Shown here: positions 1 through 20,389 of the stretch, piece after piece | Position numbering within the stretch: position 1 is the first letter of the stretch | Layout of the letters: each line of letters opens with the position of its first letter | NCBI GenBank assembly: GCA_009731375.1 | Contig: BJOX01000043.1 | Span: 119,814 to 157,819 of the forward strand | Direction of reading: 5' to 3' | Source of the DNA: Paulinella micropora | Lineage: Eukaryota > Cercozoa > Imbricatea > Euglyphida | DNA: 38,006 nucleotides | The notes under the pieces: model-generated | What the model was told of the DNA's origin: nothing | Databases searched by the model: none | What the model saw: only the letters and a program-made list of their open reading frames with translations | Translations under genes and position numbers: made by a program

Positions 1-42
1 GGGTGGAGAAAGGATGGGAGGGAGGGGTATGTATGTATGTAA

Positions 43-10427
<10,385 letters not shown>

Positions 10428-10540
10428 TGCAGAGAACCTTTCGTGTGGTCACTCAAAAAAATGTTTCCTCCCGGCCGGGCCACCTCCGGTAAATGTGAGG
10501 TGCACGTCTCCCAACGCAAATTGTGGGGTGTTGAACTAAA

Positions 10541-10662
10541 GTGGTCAGGGCATCGAATCAGGGTGTGGGCCGGCAGACGAGCAAGGGGGAAACGTATCCG
10601 CTCGATTTCTCTGCAGTGGTTCCCCAGCTCTTCGACGACAGGCCCACAGCCATTTTTCTTTC
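10541..10662 (+). repeat. Split direct repeat A1 (left end)
   Basis: Starts GTGGTCAGGGCATCGAATCA and ends CCATTTTTCTTTC. Identical to A2 except one G fewer in the GGGGG run. The last bases before it, AACTAAA, resemble the sequence between B1 and A2 (CACTAAAGG). Confidence 0.92.
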
Positions 10663-10663
10663 G

Positions 10664-11113
10664 ATGTTCTCCAACTTCAACGACGACGCAACCTACCTGC
10701 ACCTGGCATGGCACTACCCCCCTACATACGCCAGGACCAGGGCGGACAGGCCAAGTTTCGGAGCGTTCGCAGCTGCAGCGGAACCGCCGATCTCCAGTTC
10801 ACTGACCTACCCGCATGTCCCAGCACCTCGCTCAGGACCAGGCCACGCCGCCCCAGTACATCATCAGCAAGCAACGAATACACACCTCGTTCCCCTACTG
10901 GTAATCTCGTTGGATTCGGCCAGTTGCAGGACCATGCACACCTCCATCACCCACAGCCAGTCCGGGTCCGCTTTGGAGAACATGACGATCGCATCGAGGC
11001 GGGAGAGCTCGACGCAGACGCAGGTTCCCACTCACTCATATCACACACACCCTTTTAAGCTCCCTTCCAGTACTCCTTCCTGTGCTCTTCGGGTCTTCCA
11101 CTCATCTCCTTGA
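10664..11113 (+). CDS. Open frame after A1, unknown (149 codons)
   Basis: Starts at ATG just after A1 (MFSNFNDDATYLHLAWHYPP) and is rich in Ser, Thr, His and Pro. A second frame over the same bases is also open to 11058. No domain recognised. It may be an N-terminal part of the Gag-like product or chance openness in GC-rich DNA. Confidence 0.35.
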   Translation: MFSNFNDDATYLHLAWHYPPTYARTRADRPSFGAFAAAAEPPISSSLTYPHVPAPRSGPGHAAPVHHQQATNTHLVPLLVISLDSASCRTMHTSITHSQSGSALENMTIASRRESSTQTQVPTHSYHTHPFKLPSSTPSCALRVFHSSP

Positions 11114-11444
11114 GTCTGACTCATTGTCGCGGCGTCCTCCCCGCTTTCCGTCTCGTGCCTCCTCTTTATCGACTTTCTCCCTCTGCTCTCCCATCTCTCG
11201 CCTCTTATCCCATTCCACTTCCCACTCGTCCCTCACCTCGAACCGCATGTGTCCACATATTGTTCCACTGTTTCCTTCTCGCATGCGGCCCCGAGGACCC
11301 TTAGCCGCTTTACCTATTCATCTGTTCCCCTCTTCTCTTCCTCATACCTGTCCTCCCTACCATCTCTTCCCACATCTTGCGTCTTGCTCTCATGTGTCTC
11401 TGCTGTCTCTGCAAGCTGGTCCCTCTCTTTTGCATTTCTTCTTA

Positions 11445-11484
<40 letters not shown>

Positions 11485-11639
11485 TTTCTTTCTCTTTCTC
11501 TTTCTCTTTCTCTCTCTATCTCTCTCACTCACTCACTCTCTCTATCTCTCTCTCTCGATCTCTATCGATCTATCTCTATCTCTCTCACTCTTTCTCTTTG
11601 TACCTCTGCTTATCTATCTATGTTCTTCTTTATTCTCTC

Positions 11640-11702
<63 letters not shown>

Positions 11703-11982
11703 CTCTCTCTCTCTATCTCTCTCTCTTCCTCTCTCTCCCTTTCACTTTCGTTCTCTTTCTGCTCTCCCACTTGCTGCTGCTATATCCCTCTCTCTTTTCT
11801 GCACTTCTCTCTCCATCTCTTTGTCTCATCTTCACTCTCTTCTCTCCCTTCCTGCTTGCTCTCATAGTCTGTATCTCACCCTCAATTTGTTTCACATTTT
11901 CCCCTTTCGCTCGAGCCCTGTCTCAACTCCCCATTTTGCATTCTTCTGTTTCTCTCCCTCGCATCTAGCTCTGTCACCGTTT

Positions 11983-12031
<49 letters not shown>

Positions 12032-12190
12032 CCATCTCTCTCTCTCTCTCCCTTTCTCTCTCTCTCTTTATCTCCCTCTCCCTTTCTCTCTCTTTCCCTT
12101 CTCGTTCTCTCTTGCTCTCCTCTCGCCTCCCTTTGCACCCCCTCTTTCTCTATCCCCTTTCCCTTTTCCCCTTTTCTCTTTCTCCTTGGT
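11114..12190. repeat. CT-rich low-complexity tract inside the retrotransposon
   Basis: About 1.1 kb of TCTC-rich sequence with purer (CT)n at 11440-11500, 11636-11720 and 11984-12002, and (CA)n at 12002-12026. Three overlapping Ser/Leu-rich frames are open here; I see no gene. Confidence 0.85.
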
Positions 12191-12278
12191 ATGTTCTCAT
12201 TCTTTCTCTCCGTAGAGGAGCAAGGAGGGGGGCAGGGTGAACCCCACCGGCCCGTGGCCCTCCACGGGTTAGGAGGTT

Positions 12279-13822
12279 TTGCTCCCCCTCCCTTTGGGTC
12301 AGGAGATTTCGCTCCTCCGCCCCACGCTCAAGGTCTGGTCTCCCTGCACCCGCCGGGCCCACCGACCCCCTGCCTCCCTGTCAGGCATGATGGCTCCCCC
12401 ACTTCTTGCCGCGCCCCTCAGCGGGCCCAACGCTCCTCCTTCCTTGAGGCATCCACTAGGTAGGGTCCATTTCCTTACTTGCTTCGCCTCACCGCTCCGG
12501 TGCCCCATGGCAGGCTCATGGGCTCCCCCCCTTGCCTATCAGTTTCATCAGCTCCCCGCTGCCCAGGCTCACGCAGGTACGTTGCGTAGCATGATCTGCT
12601 CCCAGCACTCATCCTTACCATCGCCGTTCGCAGGCCCTCCTCATCCGGGGGGGGCAGGCTTTGCCGCTCCGGGCGCCAGCCTTCCGCTCGCTCCGCCCCC
12701 TCCCCCTCTCGCACCAGCCGTGGGCTTCGCCGGGCCGGGTACGGGCTATCCACTTGCCCCTCCCCAACCCCCTCTCGCCCCAGCCGCCTTCCCTGGGCAG
12801 GCTTGGAACGCTTGGGCAACCCTTGCTCCTACGGCGCACGCTGTTCCCCCCGCTCCCGCCCACGGTCCCAGCGCGGCGTACCAATCCATCGCACCCAATG
12901 CATTTCCACCGCCCCTCTCGCCACGGGACATCCTCTCCCACCTTCCGCTCTCGCATGGATTGGGCTTCAGTGGCATCGCTGCCACCGCAGCTATGGCGGC
13001 TCAGAACGCTTCCATCTCGCTTGCACGCTGGCGGCAGTTTTGCGACAGCATCACTGATGCGAGCGATAGGGCTCAGCTTCGCCTCCTTCCCGCTAAGCTG
13101 GGGATCGCTCTCGTCCTCCGTCAGCCGGCTGATGCTCCTCTCCAAGAGTTCGCAGAGTTCTCGGACGTTTCTAGGCCGGAAGGTACTACCTAGCCATCGA
13201 CCCGCTTTTCGGCAGGGCGTCCTCTCGCGCCTTCGATTTCGATTGGGCCTTTCTACTCGACGCCCTTATGGGTTGGCTCGAGTGCTTGCTCATTATTTTT
13301 GGCCGGTCCCCACTGCAGTCCGCCATAGCATGACATTCTCTCCAATTCATCCGCCGCTGGATGGCGGCACGCTGGCCCCCCCAGCTGGTAGCGGCATACA
13401 TAGAAGCAGTGCGTAGGGATGCAGCGGCAAGAGGTATTTTCCCTGCCCTGGCCGCCACCGATGCATTTCCCCAGCCTTTCCAAGTGTTGAGGGACGGCAT
13501 CTCAGCCAATATCTCTTCTTCTGCCATCATCAAGAAGCTGTCCTCTTCCACAAAAGGGAAGCGTGACAAGGAGTTTACCACCCCCCAGACCAACGCCAAG
13601 CGTAAGCGGGAAGAACTATCAGATTCCGACAGCAAGAAAGCAGACGCGGAGGCTATCTGCAAGGCTTTCAACAAAGCAAAAGGATGCTCCAAGCAAGCTC
13701 CTCATAAACCCTGGGGTAGCAGGCGCAACGAGCTTTTGCATCACAAATGCCTAGGCTGCAACAGCGCAGACCACGGCCTCGCTTCTTGCAAGAGTCATGC
13801 TAAGCAAAAGCAACCTAGGTAG
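12279..13822 (+). CDS. Gag-like protein of the retrotransposon (frame break and one stop)
   Basis: Frame 1 (12279-13193) is Pro/Ala-rich (PLAPPPPPLAPAVGFAGP) and ends in a helical part (LARWRQFCDSITDASDRAQL). Around 13150-13190 the homologous reading moves to another frame (YYLAIDPLFGRASSRAFDFD). That frame continues through one TGA (13331-13333) to 13822. Its end has a basic region and a CX2CX4HX4C zinc knuckle (CLGCNSADHGLASC), as in Gag of DIRS-like elements. So the product needs one frame change and one stop bypassed, or the sequence holds errors or decay. The true start is unclear. Confidence 0.7.
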
Positions 13823-14489
13823 AATGTCCTCTCCGGTGCGTTTCCCCTTCCCCTCTTCCGGCTTTGCCCGACGCCCTCTTTCCTCCTTACAGCTCCCTTC
13901 CTCCCCCCGCTTTTTCTTCCAGTACGTCTCCCCCAACGTTTTCTGTTCTAATCACGCTGCCTCCCGCTCCTCCAGCTTCAGCTTCTTCCTCTCGCTCCCT
14001 GAGTTCTATCAGCGGACTCAGCCTGCCCGCCGCCCCATCAGCGTCCCCGCATAACCTGTCTTCTCATTCTACCCCCCGGCTTCCAGCTCCTCGCCCGCCC
14101 GCTTCTCCTAGCCTGCACTTCACCGTGCCAGCCGAGCGGCAGTCTCCCTTCCACCCTGCTTCCAATCGCTTCTGCAATTTCTGAAAGTGGGACCGCTCAC
14201 CCTTCAGGCATCACACATCTCCAGTTCTGTCCCGCATTTGCTGGTCCGCCCTCGCGGAAGCACAAGCGGCCGAGTTCGCAGCATGGAGATCGAAGGGTCC
14301 AGCCGCTCGCGATGCAACTTTACGCGCACGCGCCAAACAGCGCCTGATCTTCCGCTCTGGCCTCTCCCCTCATCAAAGGGCTTGCTTTGACTCGCTTTCC
14401 CGGCTTTCACGTCACGAACGTTTAGAGACTCTTGCCAAGCTTGATGAAGCCACGATAAGGTCCAGGGGCCTCCACTGGGCCGACGACGC

Positions 14490-16248
14490 AGTGAGCCCCC
14501 TCCCCAGCCGAGATTGCAGCCACTCTCAGTATCCCTTCGCCCGAAGAAGTCGCTGACAGATCGGCCCTTGAGGCTATCGCCCTCGACTGTTGGGCAGCGA
14601 CTGATCCGCTGTTCCTGGATCTAGCCCTAGATGGCCTGCGTTCTGGCGCAAACATCTGTTTCGAGGGTCCGCGCGTCGGCTCACTCATCCTGAGCAACTA
14701 CGCGTCAGCATTTTCCAACCGGGACTTCGTCTCCGCTGAGCTAGACGAAGAACAAAGGCGAGGCTGGCTCTCTCAATGGTTTGCTTCTCCCCCTCTTCCG
14801 AATGCAAGAGTGCTCCTTTTGGTACAGTATCCAAGGATGGTTCTTCCCTCAGGCTTACAGTAGATCTCTCCGCGGGCGGTCCACGCTCCACCAACGCCTC
14901 CACTCCCAAGCTGTTCACAGACTTCGTCCAATGGAAGTCCTTAGCGGGAGCTCTCAGGGTGGCTCACGCAGGTAGCAAGCAGGGCTCGGGCCGCCTTCCT
15001 TTCCTGCTAAAGCTCGATGTCGCAAAGGCGTTTAGGAAAGTCCCTATTCGCCTCGCAGACCTTCACCTGACCATTCTTGAATGGGAAGGGAGGTTTGCTG
15101 TACCTCTCCGCCTCACTTTCGGCGCGCGCGCTTCGCCAGGGATTTGGGAGAGATATGGATACCTGTTCGAGTTTCTTCTTTCGTTATGGCTTCCCGACTG
15201 GGTTAGGCTCATCAGGTGGGTCGACGACTACTTGCTGGTTGCTCTCTGTTCCAGAGACGAAGCGTCTGAGCTCTCTTCTCTCCTCGCCTTTCTTAGCGCT
15301 CGTTACGGCTTCGAATTCAAGCTGGAGAAGCTCGAAGGGCCGTGCCATGCACTGACTTTTATCGGCTGGTCTTTCGACCTTTCGCCATCCCTGGCAGAGC
15401 CAACTGTTTCCATTCCCCCAGGGAAGAAGGAGAGGTTCGCTCACTCAGCTGTCGCAACTCTCAGCTGTCCTTCCCGCAGCGGCCTAGACAAACTCCTGGG
15501 GAAACTTTTCAACTTCGCAAGCGTTTTTCCCGTGCTGAGGCCGGCAGCATTACGCGTCTCCTCCCACCGACACTCTCTTCCCGAGTCGGGCCCTGCCAAG
15601 CACATCCCCTTCCCCCTTCCAGCCGAAATAAAAGAAGACATTGTGTGGGCAGCGGACGCAGTCGCATCTCTCCCTCCCACCTCTGTGATTCAAAGGTGCT
15701 ATGAGCCTTCGGACTTGTCCCAGTCTTCTGCAGACATTTGGATCAAATCAGACGCAGGTTCTTCTTTCGGCCAAGGGTTTGTAGTCCTAAAGGGCCCATG
15801 GCTCTCGGATAGTGCGATTGATTGGGGCTATCGCCCGCACTCTGTCACTGAACGAGAGGCTGCCTTTCGGAAGACATCTCTCTGCTCGGCTGTTCTAGAG
15901 GCTTTCTTGCCCTCTACCGCTGCTCGTGCGCTCAGCCACAAGCTGGCAGGCCGGTCTGTTTTCTTTGAGCTCGACAACGAGGCAGCAGTCTTATGCCTCG
16001 AGACCGGAGCCGCTAACTCACCGGCTCTAGACACAGCCGTCAAGGCCGCACGCGCTGCCTTCAGCGCTCTGGGCTGTATCGTTAGGTTCTCACACATCCC
16101 CCGCTCGCTCAACTCCCTCGCAGACGCCCTTTCAAAGGACAACGTTACACTATTCCTAAAGCAGGCACGATCAGAAGGCTTGTTTCCATCTCAATTGCCC
16201 GTTCTCGCCCCGGCCATCTCGCCCACCAACTCGTCCCCGCCGTCGTAG
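14490..16248 (+). CDS. Reverse transcriptase-RNase H of the retrotransposon (one frame break near 14810)
   Basis: Upstream part in one frame: EGPRVGSLILSNYASAFSNR...SAELDEEQRRGWLSQWF, the N-terminal RT segment typical of DIRS-type elements. Near 14810 the frame changes, and SAPFGTVSKDG begins the 490-codon frame from 14776. RT motifs there are LKLDVAKAF (Asp81), FGARASPG, and RWVDDYLLV (Asp150-Asp151). RNase H residues are Asp326 (IKSDAGSS), Glu375, Asp400 (ELDNEAAV) and Asp450 (SLADALSKD). It copies the element RNA. It ends 44 bp before the recombinase ATG. The region 13823-14489 shows no confident domain and may hold the Gag/Pol linker. Confidence 0.9.
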
Positions 16249-16292
16249 ACCTAATCATAGCAGGCATCAGCAAGAGCTCCCGCGTCACATAC

Positions 16293-17377
16293 ATGACAGG
16301 CATCAGACACTTTTGGTCTTTCCTGACGTTCTTCAACCTGCAACACGACGCATTCCCAGTCTCGCCCGACCTTCTCCTGTTCTTCATTACTTGGCTCTTC
16401 CTGGCCGTCACTGGCAGAGGCAGAGCATTCGACGGCTCGAGCAGAGGCGCCTGCGCGTCCACCATCATCGGATACGTCTCTGCAGTTAGGAGCTTCTACA
16501 TCGATCTTGGTTTCCCAATCCAAGCATTCAATGACCCCCGCGTCGCGAGGATGAAGCGCGCGGTGAAGCGCCTTCGGACTCGCGCTACGAGAGCTAGGCT
16601 GCCAGTGACGGTCGTGTTGGTAGCAAGGCTATTGCATACACTTCCCAGCATCTCAGCGTTGGGCCCAGACTCTATCATGATCGCAGCGGTTCTGTGCGTC
16701 GGTGTGTACGGCCTCCTTAGATCAGGCGAGATGGTTTCAAAGTCGGAGTCGGCGTCCGCTCCCCTGCTCAGGGCGCACGTCGCCTGGGACACAGCGATCT
16801 CCCCACCGTGGGTCGACCTATTCATCCCCGCCTCCAAAACAGACTATATGCGCACAGGCAGCTACGTCCGTCTTTGGAGGAACAATTCTGAGACCTGCCC
16901 GTTTAGCAGGCTTCTCGCTGCCTGGGATGCAGCCACCGACAAGCGCCCGACCGCCCCGCTCTTCCAAGACTCTAAGGTACTGCGCTGTCTTACACATGGC
17001 TGCAGAAGGTCCTGCGCTCTCTGGTGAGGGCAGTCGGACTCGACCCTTCACTCTACAGCTCTCACAGCCTGCGGATTGGCGGCGCTACGTCCCTCGCGAT
17101 GGCAGGCGTAAGCGCAGACGCGATAAAGCACATCGGCAGGTGGTCTTCAGTGTCGTACCAACTGTACGTTAGGCTCTCGAACGACTCGTGGCAAGTGGCC
17201 AGCGCGTCGGCAAGGATGGGCGCCCTCGGGTCAGCGGCGATCTGCAGCTTCTCCGCGGGCGGTGTGTTGGGTGGCGGGCTGTCCGTCTCGCAAGTCTTGC
17301 GCTGGTCGTCAGATGACGTCGACGACATCGCCGCACGCTTCTCCGGACAAGGTGGCGGAAGGCCCGCTCATCATTAA
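16293..17377 (+). CDS. Tyrosine recombinase of the retrotransposon (one frame break near 16980)
   Basis: The first frame (16293-17027) holds an N-terminal SAM-like DNA-binding part and the first catalytic arginine in YGLLRSGEM (Arg143). Just before 16990 the reading moves to the frame of TYTWLQKVLRSLVRAVGL. This carries HSLRIGGATS (HxxR), IKHIGRW and the nucleophile in YQLYVR, ending at 17377 inside B1. It integrates the circular DNA by strand exchange, so no target duplication is expected. All catalytic residues are visible across the two frames. Confidence 0.9.
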
Positions 17378-17463
17378 ATTCCCGCCTGCCCACCGTTACC
17401 GTAACGTAACGGTGGACAAAGGCGGATTTTCGCCAACACACGTTGTGCCGGTGCCGGATCACT
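17355..17463 (+). repeat. Split direct repeat B1 (internal)
   Basis: From GCGGAAGGCCCGCTC to GCCGGATCACT; 108/109 identical to B2. Contains the palindrome CCACCGTTACCGTAACGTAACGG in part (ACCGTTAC/GTAACGGT). The last codons of the recombinase overlap its start. Confidence 0.92.
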
Positions 17464-17478
17464 AAAGGCTAGCCCAGG

Positions 17479-17601
17479 GTGGTCAGGGCATCGAATCAGG
17501 GTGTGGGCCGGCAGACGAGCAAGGGGGGAAACGTATCCGCTCGATTTCTCTGCAGTGGTTCCCCAGCTCTTCGACGACAGGCCCACAGCCATTTTTCTTT
17601 C
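17479..17601 (+). repeat. Split direct repeat A2 (internal)
   Basis: Copy of A1 lying 15 bp after B1 (spacer AAAGGCTAGCCCAGG). B1-spacer-A2 is the junction expected in the circular DNA intermediate. 17602-18019 is a CT-rich, non-coding stretch between A2 and B2. Confidence 0.92.
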
Positions 17602-18019
17602 TTTCATTTCCCGTTTTAGCTTTCTCTTTCCACTTCATTTCCTTCTCCTCGCCTCTCCCTCTCTTCCGGGATCACGCACGGGAGAAGGTTTTCAGCGTTC
17701 ATTCTGCAGCTGGCTCTTTCCGGCGGCGCCTTCCATGACTGCGAGCCTCGTTTGCACGACTTCTCTCGGCCCTGCCTCGCCAGCTCCTTCCAACGCTGCC
17801 TCTCCTTTTTGCACCAGCTCTCCACTGGCGACTATTTTCAGTTCGACTTCCTTTTCTCTCTAGCGGCCCGCTTCGGCGCTTCCTCTTTATGCGGGCGCGG
17901 CCTCCTCGCCGCCCCTTTCGCCTCGCTCCATTCGAGCTCTAGTTAGGACTCGCTCTCGCCGCCTAGCTGACCTAGCTTCCTATAGCTTCAGCCCGCGCCC
18001 GCGCGTTTCCTCCGCCTTA

Positions 18020-18128
18020 GCGGAAGGCCCGCTCATCATTAAATTCCCGTCTGCCCACCGTTACCGTAACGTAACGGTGGACAAAGGCGGATTTTCGCCA
18101 ACACACGTTGTGCCGGTGCCGGATCACT
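18020..18128 (+). repeat. Split direct repeat B2 (right end)
   Basis: One C/T difference from B1 (CCCGTCTG versus CCCGCCTG). After GGATCACT the host sequence CCCTGCGGCAG begins. Confidence 0.92.
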
Positions 18129-18249
18129 CCCTGCGGCAGAAAATCTTGGTATTTCCCTAGATTACGGTGCTTCCCAGCCCTATCCACTCGCTGCAGGCGC
18201 TTCCCCTTTCCATCCACTCCTTTGCCCTTATTGTTATTAATGGGCAGAA

Positions 18250-18635
18250 ATGGCAGCTCCTACTTGCCGCATCTCTTTTCCAGGGATCTTCACAGACGAC
18301 TTCCTCCAGCTCGCAATACCCAAACTGGCCAGAATTAGAAAATCGTAGACTCGACAAAGCCAACCACACGGAACGTTGAAGGTTTTGCCAAGGTGTGGAT
18401 CCCCAGCGCCAAGAAGGCTATGACCAGACGCGCGTCCAAGCGTGTCTTGACAACCGACTACGCCGTAGCCAGGATGGAACGAGCTGAGGTCATGGCAAAG
18501 TATGAACTCGAACAGACTATGGGGCTCTGCTTTGGCCGTCCAGATGAACAGGAACATTCTGTGCGATGCAGCGTTTCGTCCCTAGCATCCCTTGGAAGTA
18601 TTGCTGTTGACATTCAAGACAACAACAAAAATTAG
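18250..18635 (+). CDS. Unknown coding region with one-base frame break
   Basis: ATG at 18250 opens MAAPTCRISFPGIFTDDFLQ and continues LAIPKLARIRKS to TAG at 18346. The adjacent frame is open from 18339 to 18635 (VDSTKPTTRNVEGFAKVWIP, then a Lys/Arg/Glu-rich helix and MGLCFGRPDEQEH). One more A in the AAAA at 18339-18342 would join them. The last 12 codons lie inside the foldback element, so the natural end is lost or spliced away. Family not recognised. Could be the first exon(s) of the plus-strand PDZ gene. Confidence 0.45.
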
Positions 18636-18876
18636 TTTTTCATTTTTGTGTCAGATTTTCATTTTTGTGACAGTTTTTCATTTTTGTGACAAAAATTCAA
18701 ATTTTCAAATTTAACGGTAACATTTCGCGAAAATTTACGATATTTTGCGGACGAATATAGCCGTTAATTTGAAAAATTCAAATTTTCACCCAAAATCAAA
18801 ATTTCAACCAAAACTGAAATTCCAACCAAAACAGAAAAATCAATTTTTTTTGTTGTCTTGAATGTCAACAGCAATA
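18599..18876. mobile_element. 278-bp foldback/MITE element with 26-bp perfect terminal inverted repeats
   Basis: Left end TATTGCTGTTGACATTCAAG (18599...) is the exact reverse complement of the right end (...CTTGAATGTCAACAGCAATA, 18876). If TA is the duplicated target, the termini are TTGCTG...CAGCAA, as in mariner/Stowaway-type MITEs. The arms fold further: TTTTTCATTTTTGTGACA repeats on the left face CCAAAACTGAAATTCCAACC on the right, and TTTCAAATTTAACGG (near 18713) faces CCGTTAATTTGAAA (near 18772). No coding capacity. Confidence 0.8.
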
Positions 18877-19169
18877 TTATTGGGCGCATTCTGATGTTGG
18901 GTCTCGTCAACAGAGTGAATCATTATCCTGGAACACCTTGCCCAGTGTCTCCCCGAGGGGTTCAGTCTCAGTCTCCCCAAGAGGTTCAGTAGACTCAGTC
19001 TCTTCAAGACGTTCTATCTCACTCTCCCCAAGAAAGCCTCTCCCAGCCCCAGGAAATTCGAATTCCTCCAGATCCGTTATTGAACCTATGCCCAAGCAGA
19101 TCATTATCGCCTGCATCGAAATCAAAAGTCTCACCGATATCCAGCCAAACTAGCACCTCTCCCAATCTC

Positions 19170-19440
19170 ATGGCTTTCATTCGCATCCGCCAGGGCGAGA
19201 ACATTTCTTCGACTGGCATGCCCACATCACAAGCTTTCTATGTCCGTCGCGGAGAAGGTCGTACCTGGTCCCAGCACTGCGAGATTACGTGGGCGAAAGG
19301 CGACTGGTTCGTCTTGCCTGCTTGCAAGAAAGAGATCAAGCACAGCGCCTCTGAAGACACTGCCCTTTACTTGGTCACGGAGGTGCCTTTGCTGAAATCT
19401 CTCTTTCTATGGTCGTCCGAATCCTCGCTCACCAGGCCGG
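19170..19440 (+). CDS. Cupin-like domain coding segment
   Basis: From ATG 19170 the frame reads SQAFYVRRGEGRTW, EITWAKGDWFVLPA and SEDTALYLVTEVPLLKSL. This is the strand order and GD.F.LP motif of a cupin, most like the second barrel of gentisate-dioxygenase relatives. The usual HxH metal ligands are not present, so an enzymatic role is doubtful. The frame is open upstream to 18993 through a Ser/Pro-rich part (QESLSQPQEIRIPPDP) and downstream into an AAC triplet array. A GT at 19381 (after LVTE, phase 0) could splice to the PDZ exon at 19697. Gene membership is inferred. Confidence 0.5.
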
Positions 19441-19496
19441 CATCAACACCCGATGTTACGCCAGGCTGGATAGCGGACCGGCCTCACGGAAGCACA

Positions 19497-19685
19497 GCAT
19501 CAGCAGCAAGGACAACGACAACAATAACAAGAATAACAACAACAATAACAACAGCAACAACAACAACAACAACAACAGCAACATCGACAGCAACAACAAC
19601 AGTAGCAGCAACAGCAACAACAACAACAGCAACAACAGCAACGACGACGACAACAACAACGACGACAACAACCACAGCACCCAGT
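19497..19685. repeat. AAC/AGC/GAC triplet array
   Basis: Reads poly-Asn, poly-Thr or poly-Gln depending on frame. It lies between the cupin-like and PDZ segments and is most simply an intron, ending GGAAATAG at 19696. Confidence 0.85.
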
Positions 19686-19696
19686 ACCGGAAATAG

Positions 19697-19832
19697 CTGC
19701 AACAGCTCGATCTCACTGCGTCAACTAGTATTTCTAACAAGGATACAACCTCTGCGCCAGAAAAAAACTGCGTGATGGTGAAAGCATTGAAACCGTGTTC
19801 TCTCTGCTACAAGGCCGGCCTCAAGATTGGAG
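19697..19832 (+). CDS. PDZ gene exon a
   Basis: LQQLDLTASTSISNKDTTSA followed by PEKNCVMVKALKPCSLCYKA and GLKIG, ending phase 1 before GTAGGTAAGT. The downstream GTAAGT at 19837 is a stronger-looking donor but would break the AGLK.GD motif. The in-frame TAG at 19694-19696 supports an acceptor there. Confidence 0.7.
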
Positions 19833-20057
19833 GTAGGTAAGTAGGCAAGTAAGTAGGTAGGCAGGCAGGCAGGTAGGTAGGTAGGTAGGTAGATAGGTAG
19901 GTAGCTAGGTAGCTAGGTAGGTAGGTGATCACGTAGGTAGGTAGGTAGGTAGGTAGGTATACATTGTGTTAACATGTCTGTTAGATATTATTACTCACGT
20001 CAACCTCGTGCCTGTGACACGTGCCGCAGACGTGGCTGTCATCGTCGGTAACGCACA

Positions 20058-20123
<66 letters not shown>

Positions 20124-20389
20124 CAAACGCAGCACAGCATCATAGTAAGACGATGAGTTCTATCCACCTATCCAATAGCCGCATCCATCTATCCATCCAT
20201 CTATCCATCATCCCTCTATCCATCCCTCTATCGATCCATCTAGGTAATCGTGAGTTTCACTGGCTGACGATCGCAAGCAGTCTCACGGACCGCCCCTCGT
20301 CTTCAACACGAGCACCCTGCCGTGTCCCGGGGCGCCGCCTTTGCCACGCGAGCTGCAACGCAGCTGAGCTGCTGCGCGGCTCGACTTGA
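19697..20389 (+). CDS. PDZ-domain protein, three C-terminal exons
   Basis: Exon a (19697-19832, 5' limit uncertain), b (19985-20047) and c (20244-20389, stop TGA 20387-20389) join in phases 1/2 and 1/2. The result is VKALKPCSLCYKAGLKIGD, IITHVNLVPVTRAADVAVIV and GNREFHWLTIAS. AGLK.GD.I..VN..PV and the following helix are the second half of a PDZ fold, which binds C-terminal peptides. The carboxylate-binding loop would be upstream of exon a. Donors are GTAGGT and GTAACG; acceptors GTTAG and ATCTAG. Introns are GGTA/GTAG and CT/CATC repeats. About 30 Arg/Ser-rich residues follow the domain. Confidence 0.8.
19985..20047 (+). CDS. PDZ gene exon b
   Basis: Sixty-three nt after TCTGTTAG, completing Asp of the GD motif and encoding IITHVNLVPVTRAADVAVIV; donor GTAACG. 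Confidence 0.8.
20244..20389 (+). CDS. PDZ gene exon c (terminal)
   Basis: Starts after CCATCTAG in the phase left by exon b (NREFHWLTIASSLTDRP...) and runs 48 codons to TGA. The acceptor is built from the degenerate CATC/TATC repeat at 20160-20243. Confidence 0.75.

Larger units (their letters stand above)
10541..18128 (+). mobile_element. PAT/Ngaro-like tyrosine-recombinase retrotransposon (DIRS order), 7.6 kb
   Basis: Split direct repeats are in the order A1 (10541-10662), coding region, B1 (17355-17463), A2 (17479-17601), B2 (18020-18128), the hallmark of PAT/Ngaro-type elements. Plus-strand coding regions are Gag-like with a zinc knuckle, RT-RNase H, and a tyrosine recombinase with R...HxxR...W...Y. 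No integrase, protease or LTRs. A1/A2 differ by a single G in a G run and B1/B2 by one substitution, so insertion looks recent. The element sits between exon 1 of the divergent dehydrogenase (114 bp away) and the plus-strand gene starting after 18128. Gag, RT and recombinase frames each contain a break, so this copy appears non-autonomous unless the breaks are assembly errors. Confidence 0.9.

Noticed and set aside
10541-10662. A1/A2 as LTRs of an LTR retrotransposon
   Set aside because: A2 is internal and paired with B1/B2; there is no integrase or protease, and a tyrosine recombinase is present, so split direct repeats fit better.
11082-12240. Ser/Leu-rich proteins of 240-290 residues
   Set aside because: Three overlapping frames are open in a CT-rich tract; none shows a domain.
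19409-19696. Poly-Asn protein
   Set aside because: AAC triplet array, probably an intron between the cupin-like and PDZ segments.
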